Assembly (NCBI GenBank): GCA_964036045.1
Contig: OZ038383.1
Span: 116,274,431-116,338,430, forward strand
Direction of reading: 5' to 3'
Source: Eutreptiella sp. 'Long Island Sound 2002'
Lineage: Eukaryota; Euglenozoa; Euglenophyceae; Eutreptiales; Eutreptiaceae
DNA: 64,000 bases
Below are positions 21,847-33,859 of this stretch, one piece after another. The notes under the pieces are model-generated. The model had not been told where the DNA came from. It searched no databases and worked only from the letters and a program-made list of their open reading frames with translations. How positions within the stretch are numbered: position 1 is the stretch's first letter; every line of letters begins with the position of its first letter. Made by a program: the position numbers and the translations under genes.

Positions 21847-22620
21847 CTAGCAGCCAATCGCGAGACGCAAGTCGCCCCTGTTAGGTTCAAGGGGGAGGGG
21901 GTGGGGGGTAGCCAAATCTACTACTCCGGTGATATGTCTAGACCCTCGGTGCTCCCTCTTGTTGTCCCCCCCGTGTTCCCCGGCCTGCCCCATTGCATCC
22001 CGGAGGTGCTGCTCCACCGCCTCTTTCAACTTGAAGAGAAGGTCCATCACCCCGTATGTCCCCGCCTCCTTCTCATTCTTTCTCTTCTTCCCCTTCTTTC
22101 GCTTCTTTCCTAGCTTGGGCCCGTCCGCTCCCCAATTTGCCGACACCGCATACCACTCCCCCGGCTCCGAATCCTCATTGTATTCCCCGTCATGGCGCAC
22201 TTGCTCACCGTCCCCCCATTTCCTCCCTCGGCCCACAGCACATACCGCACCACCTCTGGGTCAAGCAACTTCCCATAGGGGTCCCTACCCCTTTGCTCCC
22301 GTTGGCAGGGTTGGATGACGGGTGGTTTGGCCGCTGGCTAGCCATTCTTCTTGCCCCCCCCCCCCCCTTTCTTCTTTGCCCGTTCGGTCTCTTCCCCCGT
22401 CGAGCTCTCCGACTTGCCCTTCTCCTTTTCCTTCTCCTTCTCCTCCTCCTTCTCCTTCTCCTTCTCCTTCTCCTTCTCCTTCTCCTCCTCCTTCTCCTTC
22501 TCCGTCTGCTTCTCCTTCTCCTCCTCGGGGTTGGGCTTGGGTGTGGGCTTGGGCTTGGGTTTGGGAGGCGTTGATGGGGCCCCCCTTAACTTCGGTCAGA
22601 AAATTGAGAACCATTCGTGC
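21847..22620 (-). pseudogene. Family-2 gene, 3' part only
   Basis: Minus-strand order: a Pro/Lys lead (PKPKPKPTPKPNPEEE), a Glu/Lys run encoded by GAG/AAG repeats, DPYGKLLDPEVVRYVLWAEG and NGGTVSK, then WYAVSANWGADG, KKRKKGKKRKNEKEAG and LFKLKEAVEQHLRDAMGQ. The downstream part of the transposon gene (38.9-39.5 kb) has matching blocks: RDPYGN, NGGTVSQ, WVVSQGSNGEVG, KKRKRGKEGG, REEAEAHLWQALREG. TAGs and phase changes break the frame. With the terminal repeat at 19939 this is a 5'-truncated element. Confidence 0.6.
22404..22526. repeat. CTT/CTC trinucleotide repeat
   Basis: Plus-strand CTTCTCC repeats, read on the minus strand as a Glu/Lys run in the gene fragment above. The Leu-rich and Phe/Ser-rich plus-strand frames are artefacts. 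Confidence 0.9.
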
Positions 22621-22629
22621 TCATTTGTT

Positions 22630-23770
22630 ACTCCAACGGGCCGCCTTGCCACGGGTGCTGAGAGGGGAAGGGGCCCCCGAAGTCCAAAGACTAGATGTCC
22701 AACGTGCTTGAATCAATTAAATACTACATCCTGATTTTCTGGAAACTGCCCGGTTGGACGGCCATGCGGAGTTTTGTGCACGTTTTCGATGTATTGTAAT
22801 ACATGTGTTATACATTGTATTTGTCCCAATTGTTGGGTGCTTTGCTATTCGCTATGCCCTCTCCCGGCCTAGACCACCGACTTGTATGCCTTCCCCACAA
22901 GCCCTCTTTCTCGGGACTTCCCACCTTTGAGGGGTAGCAGCATGGGGTCCTAACCCCCACAACCAGCTCTTCCCCACAATATTACAGCCCAAAACTTGCA
23001 TCAAAACGAATTTGACCGAAATTCAAACTAAAAGACGGCCCCTTAAACACCGCCTTGATGTGCTCATTTGCACGGCAACTTTTGGTATTGCCGCTTCTAG
23101 TCGTTGTAAAGAGTCGGAGCTATCCAATCCAGCAACCAAGCAAGCAGCTTTTTTTTTGTGCTTTTTGGTTGCTTTTGAATGCGATGTGTTGCCTCTTGGG
23201 GCCTTATGGTGATGCATGATGATGACTGATGGTGTTTGCGAGCCTCTGCCACCGGAAATCCCCAGTTTGACAGGCCATTAGCGCAGGGGGGTTAGAAGGG
23301 GATGGTTCAAAATAATGGGTGCACCATGATTTATTGCAAATGTGATTGGGTACCATCAAAGATGTGGGAAACAGCATTTTTATGCTGTTGCTAGCCTTTT
23401 TTGGCCGATTTGAGTTTTGGCCTTTAACAACCATTATGGATCAAGCCTGGTATCAAATTTTTGTGCTCTCTCACTATTTGACAATTTGGACGAGCCCTCT
23501 TGGGGAGGGGGCAAAATCAATGTCGCTTGTATTGTTAAACAATTAATATGGCATCATGTTTTTTTGGGATTTGAGGCCCGTGGTGTGTATACATTTTCTT
23601 TTTGGGTATATCGACCTTGCTAGTAGGTTCAAATTGCATGTTTGGCTTATCTATATTTGTTGTTTGTTGGCTACCACAAGGTCAAAGTTGTGAGCCCTGA
23701 CGTTGATATTGGGACCGATGTTGGGAGAAATGTTTTCACAAGTTTGGAAGGATTCTACAGGCAGTGATAC
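22630..23770. other. No recognisable gene
   Basis: Mixed composition with short frames only. It contains a repeated TGTATTxxAATACATG-like palindrome near 22788-22812, but I see nothing else of note. Confidence 0.5.
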
Positions 23771-23776
23771 CAAGCT

Positions 23777-25486
23777 CTATGAATAGCCCTTCCTATCCTT
23801 CAGAATGCCGCAATACACAACTCTACCGCTCTGGATGCCTTCATCAAAATGCTTTGTAGACCTTCCCACCCCTGGGCGGCAGCGAGGGCAACATTCCCTT
23901 ACCATGAGTGGTTCAAGAGGCACAAGGATGGCAGGAGGCATACCTTTACAATGAGGGTAGAACACAGTGAAGCCTCTTGCATTTAAGTCCCGGGGCCAGC
24001 CCCACTCTTGCATATCAGTGAACACTTGCTTATGGACCTGAAAATGAATACCAAAGCACGTTGGAACACATCAGCACAATATCATATTGATTCGGAACGA
24101 AAGATGTACAATACACCACGAAACACCACTCACGAGACAAGACTGCACAATCAGACCAATAATGCGAACCGAGTTTTCACGTCACACTATAGAAACACAG
24201 ATTTTGCAATCAACTGTGTTCTTTAGCACACAACCATCAGCACACAAAAATACACAATGATACAGGCAACTCCTTGTTTCAGGAAGCGGCCCAACAAACT
24301 ACCAATTCCGTCACACAGTAGGCAATCAGAATCAAATGATCTAGTTACAGATCACCAAACAGTGTTGCACATACAAATGCCAAACAAGACATTGTGTTCA
24401 GATTGACATTCTGATCGTGGCCTCAAGGGACTGAGTGCATGAGATGCAGTAGCTCTGCAGCTGATGACTGAAGGAAAATGTCCCCCCAATACATCCCTGT
24501 GATCCTGCCGCGTTGTGATGTGCAAACCGCTTTAAAGTTGAAATCTGCTGCCCCCTATACCCCATTTTGGACAACTTTGAAGGCCAACTGACAGTGCCCA
24601 CTATCTCAGATCCATCCGAAACGAATGTTGTTGTTTTTTGCACTTCTCAATCCTAGAATAGCCCTTGGACCCACGGGTTGGACAGACGTTGGAGGGCACG
24701 CCGTGCTATTTGTGCCACATATTAATTTCTGCACCCCTCTGAATCTCTCATGATACAGAGATAGCAACTCTGGGTTTCCTCGGAGTGGCAGTTTGGGGGA
24801 GACCCATGTGGCTCCAAATGCGTAGCATGTTTTTGGTACCAGCTGCATGCACCAAAATGGGGCAAAAGACAGCTACTGTCCTGCGGCCTTACAACACCAT
24901 GCATAAGCCGCCTAGTACACACCAAAGGGGTTTCGTACCCCCCCCCGGGGGGTAGGGCTTTCAATCTGTACATTTTCGACCAGAATGGGACCCCCCCCCA
25001 AATGGCCATAACTTGGTGACACGGTGGAGTTAGCATGCAAACCTGGGGAAATCGCACAGCGCCAGTCCCGTCGCTAGTTGACCCACATTCTGATCCTGCC
25101 CAAAACTTCCAAAATTGACTATTGTCGAAAACAGCACTACCGTGTCAGTTTTTAACGACTCAAAATGCAATGTGGATCATTTTTTAATGCCGATTACACT
25201 TATGCAGTCAGATTTCAAATCTGGAATCATTTCATTGTTCTGATCCGAAATCAGATCTTGAGATTTCAGCGAAAGACAATGTTTGTGCAATACAATTCTC
25301 ATGGCCCTCGATTTGCTCTGTAGGGATGTTCCTTTGGTTCTTTCCCAAGTGTGCATTTGGTATGCAGTGAGAGTGTGGCAATTTCACAGCCTGACATGGG
25401 GGGTGGGTGTGAGCACCTCCGAAGCGGTTGTGGGGCCCCTTCCCATGCCCAGAACATAGCATGCGCACAATCCATGCGGGGGGCAA
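23777..25486 (-). pseudogene. Minus-strand gene, broken or multi-exon
   Basis: Protein-like pieces follow one another: 25232-25486 (GKNQRNIPTEQIEGHENCIA), 24850-25057 (VCTRRLMHGVVRPQDSSCLL), 24606-24848 (YAFGATWVSPKLPLRGNPEL), 24398-24643 (SEIVGTVSWPSKLSKMGYRG) and 23777-24025. The last looks like a 3' exon starting after TTCATTTTCAG (about 24036) and reads FTDMQEWGWPRDLNARGFTV, then ECCPRCRPGVGRSTKHFDEG, ending LKDRKGYS with TGA. The CCPRC motif suggests metal binding. Adjacent pieces change phase without clear splice sites, so part is probably decay. No family recognised. Confidence 0.4.
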
Positions 25487-25922
25487 AAGCCGGCGTCTTT
25501 GAAAAAAATACGTATAAACGTGTATATTTTCAATTTGGCCAATGGCTTGACCATTGATTAATTCAATTTTATCAAAGCCTGCGCCAAGAACTCATGCACT
25601 CGTGGATGGTTGGGTAGGGTCTATACCCTCTGCCGGAAGTGCATGTCCTCAAGCAACGGTTCCCATGACTGCGCGGTTTTCCCATTGCGGAACCTTTCCA
25701 CTCCCCACTTCAAACTGGAGAATGTCATGAACCATGACAACCTTGATCCAATCTACACCAGAATGGTGGCTGGAGCGCCTCATTGTGGCCGCAGACTATC
25801 CCATTTAGGGCCATGCCTCTCCTCAGCCTTTGGAACTCGGTTGCTAGGGCGAGAGATGCGCTAGACACAATGCTACGGAGGTATCGCCCAACAAACGGTG
25901 GACGGTATCACCGGCTTAAATG

Positions 25923-26330
25923 CTATCGCCACCCAACACCAAACAGCAACCTGCGGTTGCCCGCCAGCTTTGGGAGGCCCGCATGTGCTGGACCCCAGTA
26001 GCTCCCGGAAGCAGTGGCCAAGGCGTGTGCAATGCCCAGCACACTCGCACTACCGCTACGTTCGCCGGTCGCATTCACATTTGGGCTACTCATGTCATAC
26101 GACACCCCCGGCGTGATTGACTTTGGTGACACATCCACATACACCACAACGGTCTTTGGGAGAGAAGGTGCGATCACCGCACTAACTCTGAGCACGGGGC
26201 GGAGTCCCGCCGCATGCCGCACACCTTGTGCCACCCTTGCATAGCATCCTTGTAATGTAATGTAATGTCGGATGGAGTCCGTCCTCAAATTTAGCCACGG
26301 CAACACACCTAGCATAGCTCGGACCAAGAC
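25923..26330 (-). CDS. Hypothetical ~130-codon frame
   Basis: The long minus-strand frame enters from the inverted-repeat element and becomes protein-like at RAMLGVLPWLNLRTDSIRHY. It continues GLRPVLRVSAVIAPSLPKTV and VSYDMSSPNVNATGERSGSA, and ends FGVGWR. The part before 26330 is transposon end and not gene. A TGTAATGTAATGTAATG microrepeat at 26251-26267 lies within it. No family recognised. Confidence 0.35.
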   Translation of the reverse strand, partial: VLVRAMLGVLPWLNLRTDSIRHYITLQGCYARVAQGVRHAAGLRPVLRVSAVIAPSLPKTVVVYVDVSPKSITPGVSYDMSSPNVNATGERSGSASVLGIAHALATASGSYWGPAHAGLPKLAGNRRLLFGVGWR

Positions 26331-27845
26331 CCAAGCCGGTAATTTACGGGGGTTTACAAGCTTTTCGGTCCCCGGCCCCCATGTTGTGTAAATGGGTGTA
26401 AAATTTTCCCCAAAACGGCGTAAATTCCCAAGAAAAGTGGCGTAAATTCCCAAGAAATGGCGTAAATTCACACAACAGACTGTGTCACTCAACAGCTAAA
26501 CCAACCTCAAAAACTCAAAACACAGGAACTCGGTGTTTTGAAGGTTGGTTGCCTTGTGACCCGAAGTGGCATTTTCCCACCGCTTCAATGATTGGTTTGG
26601 TGTTTGGATTAGAAGAGAATATGTGTGGATACATACTTGTATATACCGACAGCCAGGTTTTTTTTTTTGGTGGGTTTGCCCATGGATTGCCGGGGGGGGG
26701 GGGGTTTGGGGAATGCACCATGGACCCGGGCTTGGGTCAAAATTGTGTACCGTCACTCAAAAACACTACTAATTGGGCAACTGATTTTTGGGTGCATTCC
26801 AAAAAAGGGAAGGGGCTAAAGGTTGTTGGGTGAGGGTTAGGAAAGGAGCATGGATACTTTGCGCTTGGTTGACGTCGGAGTCTTCTTCACTTTGTTTTTA
26901 CTCCTTTTTGTTCGACCTCTTTTCTTGTTCTTTTTTGGGGGGGCCTTGCGTTTTTTTTTTGCCGAATTGCCCCATTGCGTCCACCATTCGGTCAACACAA
27001 AAAAAAATTTGGACCTTGTGCGAGTTCTGTTTTTTAATCTTTTGTGGGAGCCTCGGCACCTCTTCACTCCTAAAAAGGCATTTTTTTTACCTGCATTGCC
27101 CCTCTTTTAGCACTCTACATGTATGGGGGGGTGGGGGTGGGAGACATACGTTAGTTTTGGTCGTATGTTGTTGGTTTGGAGTGTGTGGGTTAGAGATGCC
27201 GGTGGAAGGGTCAAGGTACAAACATTAGGTTACGCAAAGATTAGTTTGCATTTTAGTTCATGCATGTATGCAAGCCCCCATGCCGCGCATCATGCCCATC
27301 CTCGTGCCCATGCACATGCGCAAGTACTTACATGGGGGGCCACTCACTGCCCTCCATCTCCCTTACCTCCCAACTATCGTTCGGTCACAAATTATGTCGC
27401 ACTGCAAAGCACAAATCCCAAATCTAGTACCTACTCATCTGTGGCACATCCCGACCTGCTCACGGGGTTCCCCTGCTGCTTAGACCTGTGGAGACGGGTC
27501 CAATGCCTCCTGTGCCAGGGGGTTGACATCTGTGTCACCTCCATCAGCATCCCCCCCCTGGGCCATTGAGTCCCTATGATCCGATTCATCATTGCTCCAT
27601 GTACTTGAAGTGGAAACGGAATCCGACGAATCCGATAAACTGCTTCTCAAGTGTAAGCAATAGCAAGAAAATCATGTACAATCCCTAATTTACGCCGAAT
27701 TTACAAAAATTTACGGGAATTTACGCCAGTTTTCAAGGAATTTACAAAAATTTACGTAATCTACGGCGTAAATTGCTCCGGGCCCCCAACCCCCCCCCCA
27801 ATTTGTTACCGGCTTGCCAAGACCCAACCGCCTGCCATGGTGTAC
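26310..27845. mobile_element. Inverted-repeat element with GTAAATTC end motifs
   Basis: The left end (26310-26480) reads CAAGCCGGTAATTTACGGGG, then GGCCCCCATG and three copies of GGCGTAAATTC(C/A). The right end (27690-27845), reverse-complemented, reads CAAGCCGGTAACAAATTGG, then GGGGGCCCGG and repeated GCGTAAATTCCC / TTTTTGTAAATTC. The arms are imperfect (~150 bp) around 1.2 kb. Inside are a Lys-rich minus frame (26837-27067, KKKRKAPPKKNKKRGRTKR) and a Ser/Asp-rich minus frame. The multiple short subterminal repeats suit a DNA transposon. No target duplication is clear. Confidence 0.6.
27488..27650 (-). CDS. Acidic Ser/Asp-rich exon-like frame
   Basis: The minus strand reads SSLSDSSDSVSTSSTWSNDE, then DSMAQGGDADGGDTDVNPLA and LDPSPQ, and ends at a possible donor CAG|GTCTAAG. 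It resembles the Ser/acidic tails of the family-1 proteins in composition only. It lies inside the inverted-repeat element, so it may be the tail of that element's protein. Confidence 0.3.
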
Positions 27846-28008
27846 ATGAAGATCCCTCAGATTTTTGGTAAAGATGCGGTAGCTGCACGTCCTCAAACCA
27901 CACCCATTCCACGATTTTGCCTGCTAGGGTTGTGCCGTGTACCGCGTTTGGGCATGTAGCTGGCGGTGGAGGTCCAGCTACCCACACCCACCCGGAATGG
28001 GCAGAGAC

Positions 28009-28446
28009 CTAGGACATTGCTTCGGAGGAGTTGGAGCACTCCCAAGGAAACCCAAAGCAATGGCTAGGGGCTAAGAGGCACTTTACTTGGTTGTAGGTTT
28101 CTTGACCAAATTCTAACGCAACAGACGACGGACTGTATGCCATCGGGTGCGTCATTAGGCCCTTTCTCCACATCCCCGGCTCTGCACTTGCCATAGAACC
28201 GGCGGATTGGAGGCGGATTGTAATGCTCATGCTCTGCCAAGACATGGGATAGGTCTCGCATGTCCATGTTCTAGACACATTGTTGCCCGGCAACTTGGTG
28301 TTGGTGCCCGGTCTGCCATGCGCTGAAAGGCTGCTCGAGGTGTGACATGCTAGGGGCGTGCCCGATTGCCGAATGCGGGTGTCATGGGCATCCATGGTAG
28401 GTGCATGAGGAGGGATTGGTGGTATTTGGCTTAAAAACTCAAGCAT
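28009..28446 (-). CDS. Hypothetical 145-codon frame
   Basis: Open from MLEFLSQIPPIPPHAPTM through NNVSRTWTCETYPMSWQSMS to LAPSHCFGFPWECSNSSEAM. It is continuous and of mixed composition, with no simple repeats. No family recognised. Confidence 0.35.
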   Translation of the reverse strand: MLEFLSQIPPIPPHAPTMDAHDTRIRQSGTPLACHTSSSLSAHGRPGTNTKLPGNNVSRTWTCETYPMSWQSMSITIRLQSAGSMASAEPGMWRKGLMTHPMAYSPSSVALEFGQETYNQVKCLLAPSHCFGFPWECSNSSEAMS

Positions 28447-28545
28447 GGGGTAAGCTTGTCACAAGAGTATAAGAAGGTAATACACAGGAACACAACATTC
28501 TGTAAGTCATCCATGAAAGTCTCGGTATGGGAGATGTAAAAAAGA

Positions 28546-28740
28546 TTATGCAAAAACCATTCCTCCAATGAGAAGGGTTGAAATAATATGACAAGTCATA
28601 CAAAGCGTGGACACCAATTGCATGGCCAGTTTGACCGATAGAAGAATCAAAGCTAGAAAAACAAATTTATGTGTTGCAAAGGTTGCAAAACAACCCTCCT
28701 TTTCAAGGTTACGGCACCATTTTTTCTTGATGTGACCCAT
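28546..28740 (-). CDS. Small hydrophobic frame
   Basis: 64 codons with a long apolar run (FVFLALILLSVKLAMQLV, then STLLIGGMVFA) that could form two membrane segments. No context; this may be chance. Confidence 0.2.
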   Translation of the reverse strand: MGHIKKKWCRNLEKEGCFATFATHKFVFLALILLSVKLAMQLVSTLCMTCHIISTLLIGGMVFA

Positions 28741-29894
28741 CTATGACACCAGGTGCCTAAGCCTATTTGCACGGACTGTGCACGTGGTTGTTGACCCTTC
28801 AATCCGTTGTGTGCAACAACCATAAAACCCATCTTTGCAAAAATAAAAAGCACGCTACAACACGCAAATTGGTTCAAAAGATCGGAATACAAAGGCTATC
28901 CACAGCAAATCTCAAAACAATGCAAAGCGGCACACTTTACATCAAGAATGCTCAGTCAAAAGGGAATTTAGAGCACAAAGAGGCTGGCACTTCATGGGCG
29001 CGGGTTCCGCACCCCACCGCCTCTATGCACCCTCCAAAGGAAATGACCTTCCCCCCTTGGGTGCTTTGGCAACAAGTGTGTACCACATCTCTTTGCTGTC
29101 CAAACCCATCACATAGTTAGGCCATGAAAAAGAACACAAAAAGTATGTGTTGCACATACCTGTCAACGGCAGCATGTGTTCCCACGTGGGAACAAGGCTG
29201 CTCATTGGTCAAAAATGTTTCCGAAATCACAACATTATTTCACTTAGGTACGAGCATAAGGAAAACAACTCCCAGCCAACGGAAGAGGGTGCTACAGCAT
29301 GCTTGTTGTGCAAAAGGTGAAGATCAAGCTTGTTACAATAAGCAATTTTTCCCAAGTGTGTTGCAGCTTGGTTCTGGCCGGCAACAATGGTCCATTATGC
29401 CAAAAGCACATCGCTTTAGTGTACAGTTACATGGCAAGGCCGTGTTTGACTAGTTGGTATAGCTAGAAGGGTCCAAGCTCCGTCCAAGTGGTAATGTTTC
29501 CTAGTTTCCGGGCTTTAGTGACTACACAATGAGAGACCAACTGCTAGCCTGCCTCCTACGCGGGCAACCAATGGCACTGTTGGGGTGAGCATGGGCAATC
29601 GTGCCGGTAACAGTAGGGGTTCCGCCACACCTACTCCATTGGGTTGTTGCACCGCTTGTGGCAGGATCCCCTTGCCAACAGTGGTTCACAATTGCATAAA
29701 TAATTATTTTTGCCAAAATGTCCCACGTAAGTGTCATAGTGTGGTGGCAATGCACTCGAAATTATGTCATAGGTTCAAGGTTCGGCCAAGCCACAAGAGA
29801 AGAAGAAAGTGAAGTGCAAACAAGTGTGTTCCATGTGACGGTAGGCCTTGGCACAACAAACACATACGCTAAAGATAGGGCTTTGTCAAAAGCA

Positions 29895-30302
29895 CTATAA
29901 AAACACCGCTGTTGGCGGAATACGGTGGGTGGCTGTGGGGGACACAGCAGCCGCGGTTCGCAAAGAAAACGGATGTGCAAATGCGCATGTTTTTGGAATG
30001 GCGTGTGGAGTGGGGTTGTTGTCACTGCAATAGGTGTGGTGCCTTGCCCTTACCCACACCTTTCCACACCACTTTTTTGGCATGGGTATCGGATATGATG
30101 CTCCTATGCAATATACCCTCATGTTGAACCTTTGGTGTACAGCTTTTGGAGGGGTGTCAAATGCGACGTCGCGAAGCCGCCTACTACAAAAGGGTGCAGT
30201 CAAACTGAGGTGGGCGTCAAGAATTGCTGCCTGTATCTGCAAATCGGGCAAATCTTGGAAATAGATACATCCCCCACAAATGTATGTCGTACATTCCAAC
30301 AC
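29895..30302 (-). CDS. Hypothetical 135-codon frame
   Basis: Reads MLECTTYICGGCIYFQDLPD, then LRDVAFDTPPKAVHQRFNMR and YPIPMPKKWCGKVWVRARHH. Even composition and CxxC spacing look protein-like. It is the third of three minus-strand patches in 29.9-31.25 kb that may be exons of one gene. Confidence 0.35.
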   Translation of the reverse strand: MLECTTYICGGCIYFQDLPDLQIQAAILDAHLSLTAPFCSRRLRDVAFDTPPKAVHQRFNMRVYCIGASYPIPMPKKWCGKVWVRARHHTYCSDNNPTPHAIPKTCAFAHPFSLRTAAAVSPTATHRIPPTAVFL

Positions 30303-30454
30303 GCGCTGAAAAACACTCGCTTGCCTCCATCAGGGCTTCAAAGCATAATACAAAGAGGTCAACCGAAATGGGTGACAGAAATTTGGGCTCAGGTCCTCCT
30401 ACCACTTAGGGACACACACTCCGATCACTTGCTTGTTGCCGTGTTGCCCCCTTG

Positions 30455-30736
30455 TCATGTTGTACCCTTTTTGAACGCCCAGTAACAGAACTTTTGAATG
30501 GGGAGAGAAAATGGCGCGAATATGAACCTGCTTGCAACACCTATATTGTTGCAGGCCAATAGAACCTGTCCTTGTCCATCAACGAGGGAATACGAGGCTA
30601 TATGGGATGCGCATTGCAGTGGATGGAACATCTCTCCGTGCTGCATCATACGTTCATTGCACTCGAGGGGGAACGGGTAGCCCCAACCAACTTTCAACCG
30701 CGTGGCTACTTTGGGGTAGCGAGGACTAGGCAACAA
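30455..30736 (-). CDS. Hypothetical 93-codon frame
   Basis: Reads SPRYPKVATRLKVGWGYPFP, then LQCASHIASYSLVDGQGQVL and IFAPFSLPIQKFCYWAFKKG. A TTTTGTTGCCTAG just upstream could be a splice acceptor. No family recognised. Confidence 0.35.
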   Translation of the reverse strand: MLPSPRYPKVATRLKVGWGYPFPLECNERMMQHGEMFHPLQCASHIASYSLVDGQGQVLLACNNIGVASRFIFAPFSLPIQKFCYWAFKKGTT

Positions 30737-30883
30737 AAGAACAATTGTGGGATGCCGGTAAGGTTGTCTTCAAGGATTCCTCGCGTGCAGCCCGGGAAAC
30801 ACTTTTTTTTCCTGTCTGCCAATTGCGAGGCACAAATTTTAATGGCCATCTGTAAGAATTGGAAACCCAAGGCTCCTCAAGCC

Positions 30884-31246
30884 TCAGTGTGTTGGGTCTA
30901 TGGCCGCAGTAGACCGGTGGAAGAAAACAGGTGGTTGGAGCATTGCACCATGCAGCCCAGTGTTATCACCCATGTTGGCTATGATCCCCTTTGCGGTGGG
31001 CGAAGCAAGTTGCTGCATTCTTGCCCATACATCCCCATAGGGTACCTCAACTAGATAAGAGGTGAGGTAGTGCGCCTCGGTCCTCGGTAGATGGAGCGAC
31101 CAAATGCGCCACAACTCCACCACCGTCTTCTCCCACACGATGGTGGGTAGGGTGTGCACCAACCCCCCCCTCATGTACCGGCAACGGGACAATATGGGCC
31201 CCGTTGGGCAGAGCTGCATCATGTACCGTGCACCTAGCTCCCACAA
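30884..31246 (-). CDS. Hypothetical 120-codon frame
   Basis: Reads MWELGARYMMQLCPTGPILS, then VWEKTVVELWRIWSLHLPRT and EVPYGDVWARMQQLASPTAK. It is among the more convincing frames of this region. The plus strand is also open at 30572-31054 but looks less like protein. No family recognised. Confidence 0.4.
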   Translation of the reverse strand: MWELGARYMMQLCPTGPILSRCRYMRGGLVHTLPTIVWEKTVVELWRIWSLHLPRTEAHYLTSYLVEVPYGDVWARMQQLASPTAKGIIANMGDNTGLHGAMLQPPVFFHRSTAAIDPTH

Positions 31247-31249
31247 GAC

Positions 31250-32975
31250 AACGTCCTGCGATGACTTGAGTAGGCGCGCCGTGTGTTGCCTTGACTTGAT
31301 ATGGACAAATGTGTTGCTTCCCTTCTTAACCCCTTGTATCCGCTACCACAGGGCATGACAATAGAAAAGCACGAGTGAAAAGCAAGGGCGAAATGATGCG
31401 AGTCACTCCCAAATGTGCAAGATAAGGTCTCAAGGTGTTTGCAATGCATCTGAAGAGCAACCGCACGCGAAAATACAACAAAGCAAAATCAATCATCCAA
31501 ATGCGTGCGAAAACCGCGATCAACGACAACTGACCATGTTTGCGAATTTGCACTCTTGCCCACGAAGCCCCAGTGAGGTACCGCCTCCTGTGCCCCGCCC
31601 CCGCCCCCGTCGCACACCGCTGATGTTGCCCATACTCCTAAGTGGATGCAGGGGGAGCAAACGACACAATCCTAGTGGCAACAGGAGGCGGTGGCAATGG
31701 AGGGGGGGTTTTTATAGTTGTGGGGCAAGCTTTACGAGGCAGGAGCGGGCACATGCAGCAGAGGCGAAGCGGGATCGCTCCCAAGCTTGGGTGAAGGAGC
31801 TATCACACTACGGCGGATGGGGGAGAGAGAGCCCTGAGGGCGTAGACCGTGGGGTTGTGAACCCTCTGGACCTTGCAAGGCCGACTAGGCTACCACTTGG
31901 ATATCGGCGACCCTATAATACACCCAAGCGGGCATCATTGTCGTCATCCCCCTGCACCACATCCACCACCCGTGGAGTGTAACTCCGTCTCCCTTTGGGC
32001 GTGTGTGCACATTAGCATCCACGCGTGGTCCTGGTGCGGCTCCGCGCGAGCCCCCGACCTCCTAATCCGAGTGAACCCGAGCGCCCCCCTATGGCACCCG
32101 TGCCCTCCCCTCCACAACGCACTCCAACTACCAATGCCAACCCCACAACCTATACGCGAAGACCACAATTACCATTTCCCGTTCCTTGGCATGGGCAATG
32201 GCACCGGACATGGTGACGGAGCAGGGGACTGAAACGCGGACGGCAGAGATCCTGCGGCCCAGCCAGGGTCTCTACCTCCGCCTACCATGTGGCAGCCGAA
32301 AACCTTCTTCCTCGCAACTTGAAGGTCCACCACAACTACACGGCCCACCCCTTGTTGCGGAGTGCACCTGCCCTTTCCCGCCTCCGCATGTCCAGGTGGA
32401 CAAGGTAGGGCGGGGGGTGTCCAATCCCTTTGCCCACCTAACTAGATCCCCAACCAGCAGGCCCCCCGGGTAGGTGGCCTTGTGGAGGGTGTGTGGGCGG
32501 GGGGGACATGCTTGCTAGTGGGGTAGGGCTGTGGACGGCGCGGGACACACAAATAGTGGCAAAGAGAGGGCTCGACAAGGGGACAAAGGAACAAAGCAAT
32601 GTGTATTCTGTACAAAGGTATGAAATGTAGGCGCATCTGCACGTGGAGATCCCGCAACTTTATTCGCGTGCATACGAATTGTGGATGAAATGTGCACGAC
32701 AATGTGAAACAGAATGGCACTCTCAACACAAGTCTCGCAAGTGTTGGCGAAATCAAGCGGCGTTCTTAACGGTTTAAATTCCACTTCAGGTGTTTCAAAT
32801 TTTCTTCAACTTGGGGCGAAGAGACCACAACAAACAGGCACATAGACGCAGAACCACATGCAAAAAGGGAAAAAACGTAGCAATGTGAACGAATTCATTC
32901 AAAGGTGCGGTGCGTAAAGGGTATATGCCATCAAACTTGCCCCACCCCCCCCCCCCTGTAAGAGGCAATGCCCCC
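31250..32975. other. No convincing gene
   Basis: Open frames on both strands (for example 31413-31982 plus, 189 codons, Arg/Pro/Ser-rich) show no recognisable domain or splice context. C14 at 32943-32956 is one of the long homopolymer runs. Confidence 0.4.
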
Positions 32976-32980
32976 CTGTG

Positions 32981-33825
32981 TTACTTCACTTGACAACTCT
33001 CTACGTACAAATTACGTAGAAGCACGTTGTAGCACACTCCGCTCCGGTACATGCAATATGATACCTTGATGGCACGCACTACAAGCAACACAAGGTCCTC
33101 CGTTCCCAAACCCACAAAGTGTGGGCCCCAATTTAGGGGTCCATGTAATTGACCAAGGTCTTGCTTCATTCTATCACGGGGAATTTCGTAAGTTGACCAT
33201 GTGTCATCAGCTTCCCAAAGGCTTGCATTTGCCGTGTCACGGGTGTCGCCTTGGTCTCCACAACTCACAAGATCCCGAAAAGAAGCGCATAGTGAGCCAA
33301 GTGCAATGGGTACAACAACCCCAATAATGTGTTTGTTGAAAGCATAATACCACATCGCACGAATAGTGGTCTGCACTAATCCTTGGTCTGTGCCAATGTT
33401 ACCAAATGGTAGTTGCATTGGGGCAAGATGGTTGAAAACATGGATTTACACTTCCGAGGGTGTGCATTCATCAAGGTCCACGAAAAAGAGTGTTGTGGTG
33501 CGTTGATCATTCAACAAGCAGGTCTGCGGCACACTGTAGGAGGCATTTTGAACACAGCTTGTGAAAAGAGACACCCTACAACGCGGCATCATAGTAAATG
33601 CGAAAATTGCACATGCGGTGCTATGGCTCCGACCAAATTAAGCTGCTTGCACACGTCCGACACAGACACACAATGACGCTCAGTTCAGTTGCTGGTGGAC
33701 GTTTGACACGTCCCAAACCACACACATGTAAGACACCGGACATCACCCTCTTGTGTCGTTTAACTAGTAACATCAAAACCAATTTTGGCATGTGCCATCT
33801 CACCTGCATGCTAGATGGCACGTGT

Positions 33826-33859
<34 letters not shown>

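Noticed and set aside
21463-21884. Open frames with long His/Thr runs on the plus strand
   Set aside because: They are the three readings of the (CA)n microsatellite at 21669-21717.
22056-22734. Leu-, Pro/Ser- and Phe/Ser-rich plus-strand frames up to 172 codons
   Set aside because: They are antisense readings of the GAG/AAG repeat and Pro/Lys region of the family-2 fragment on the minus strand.
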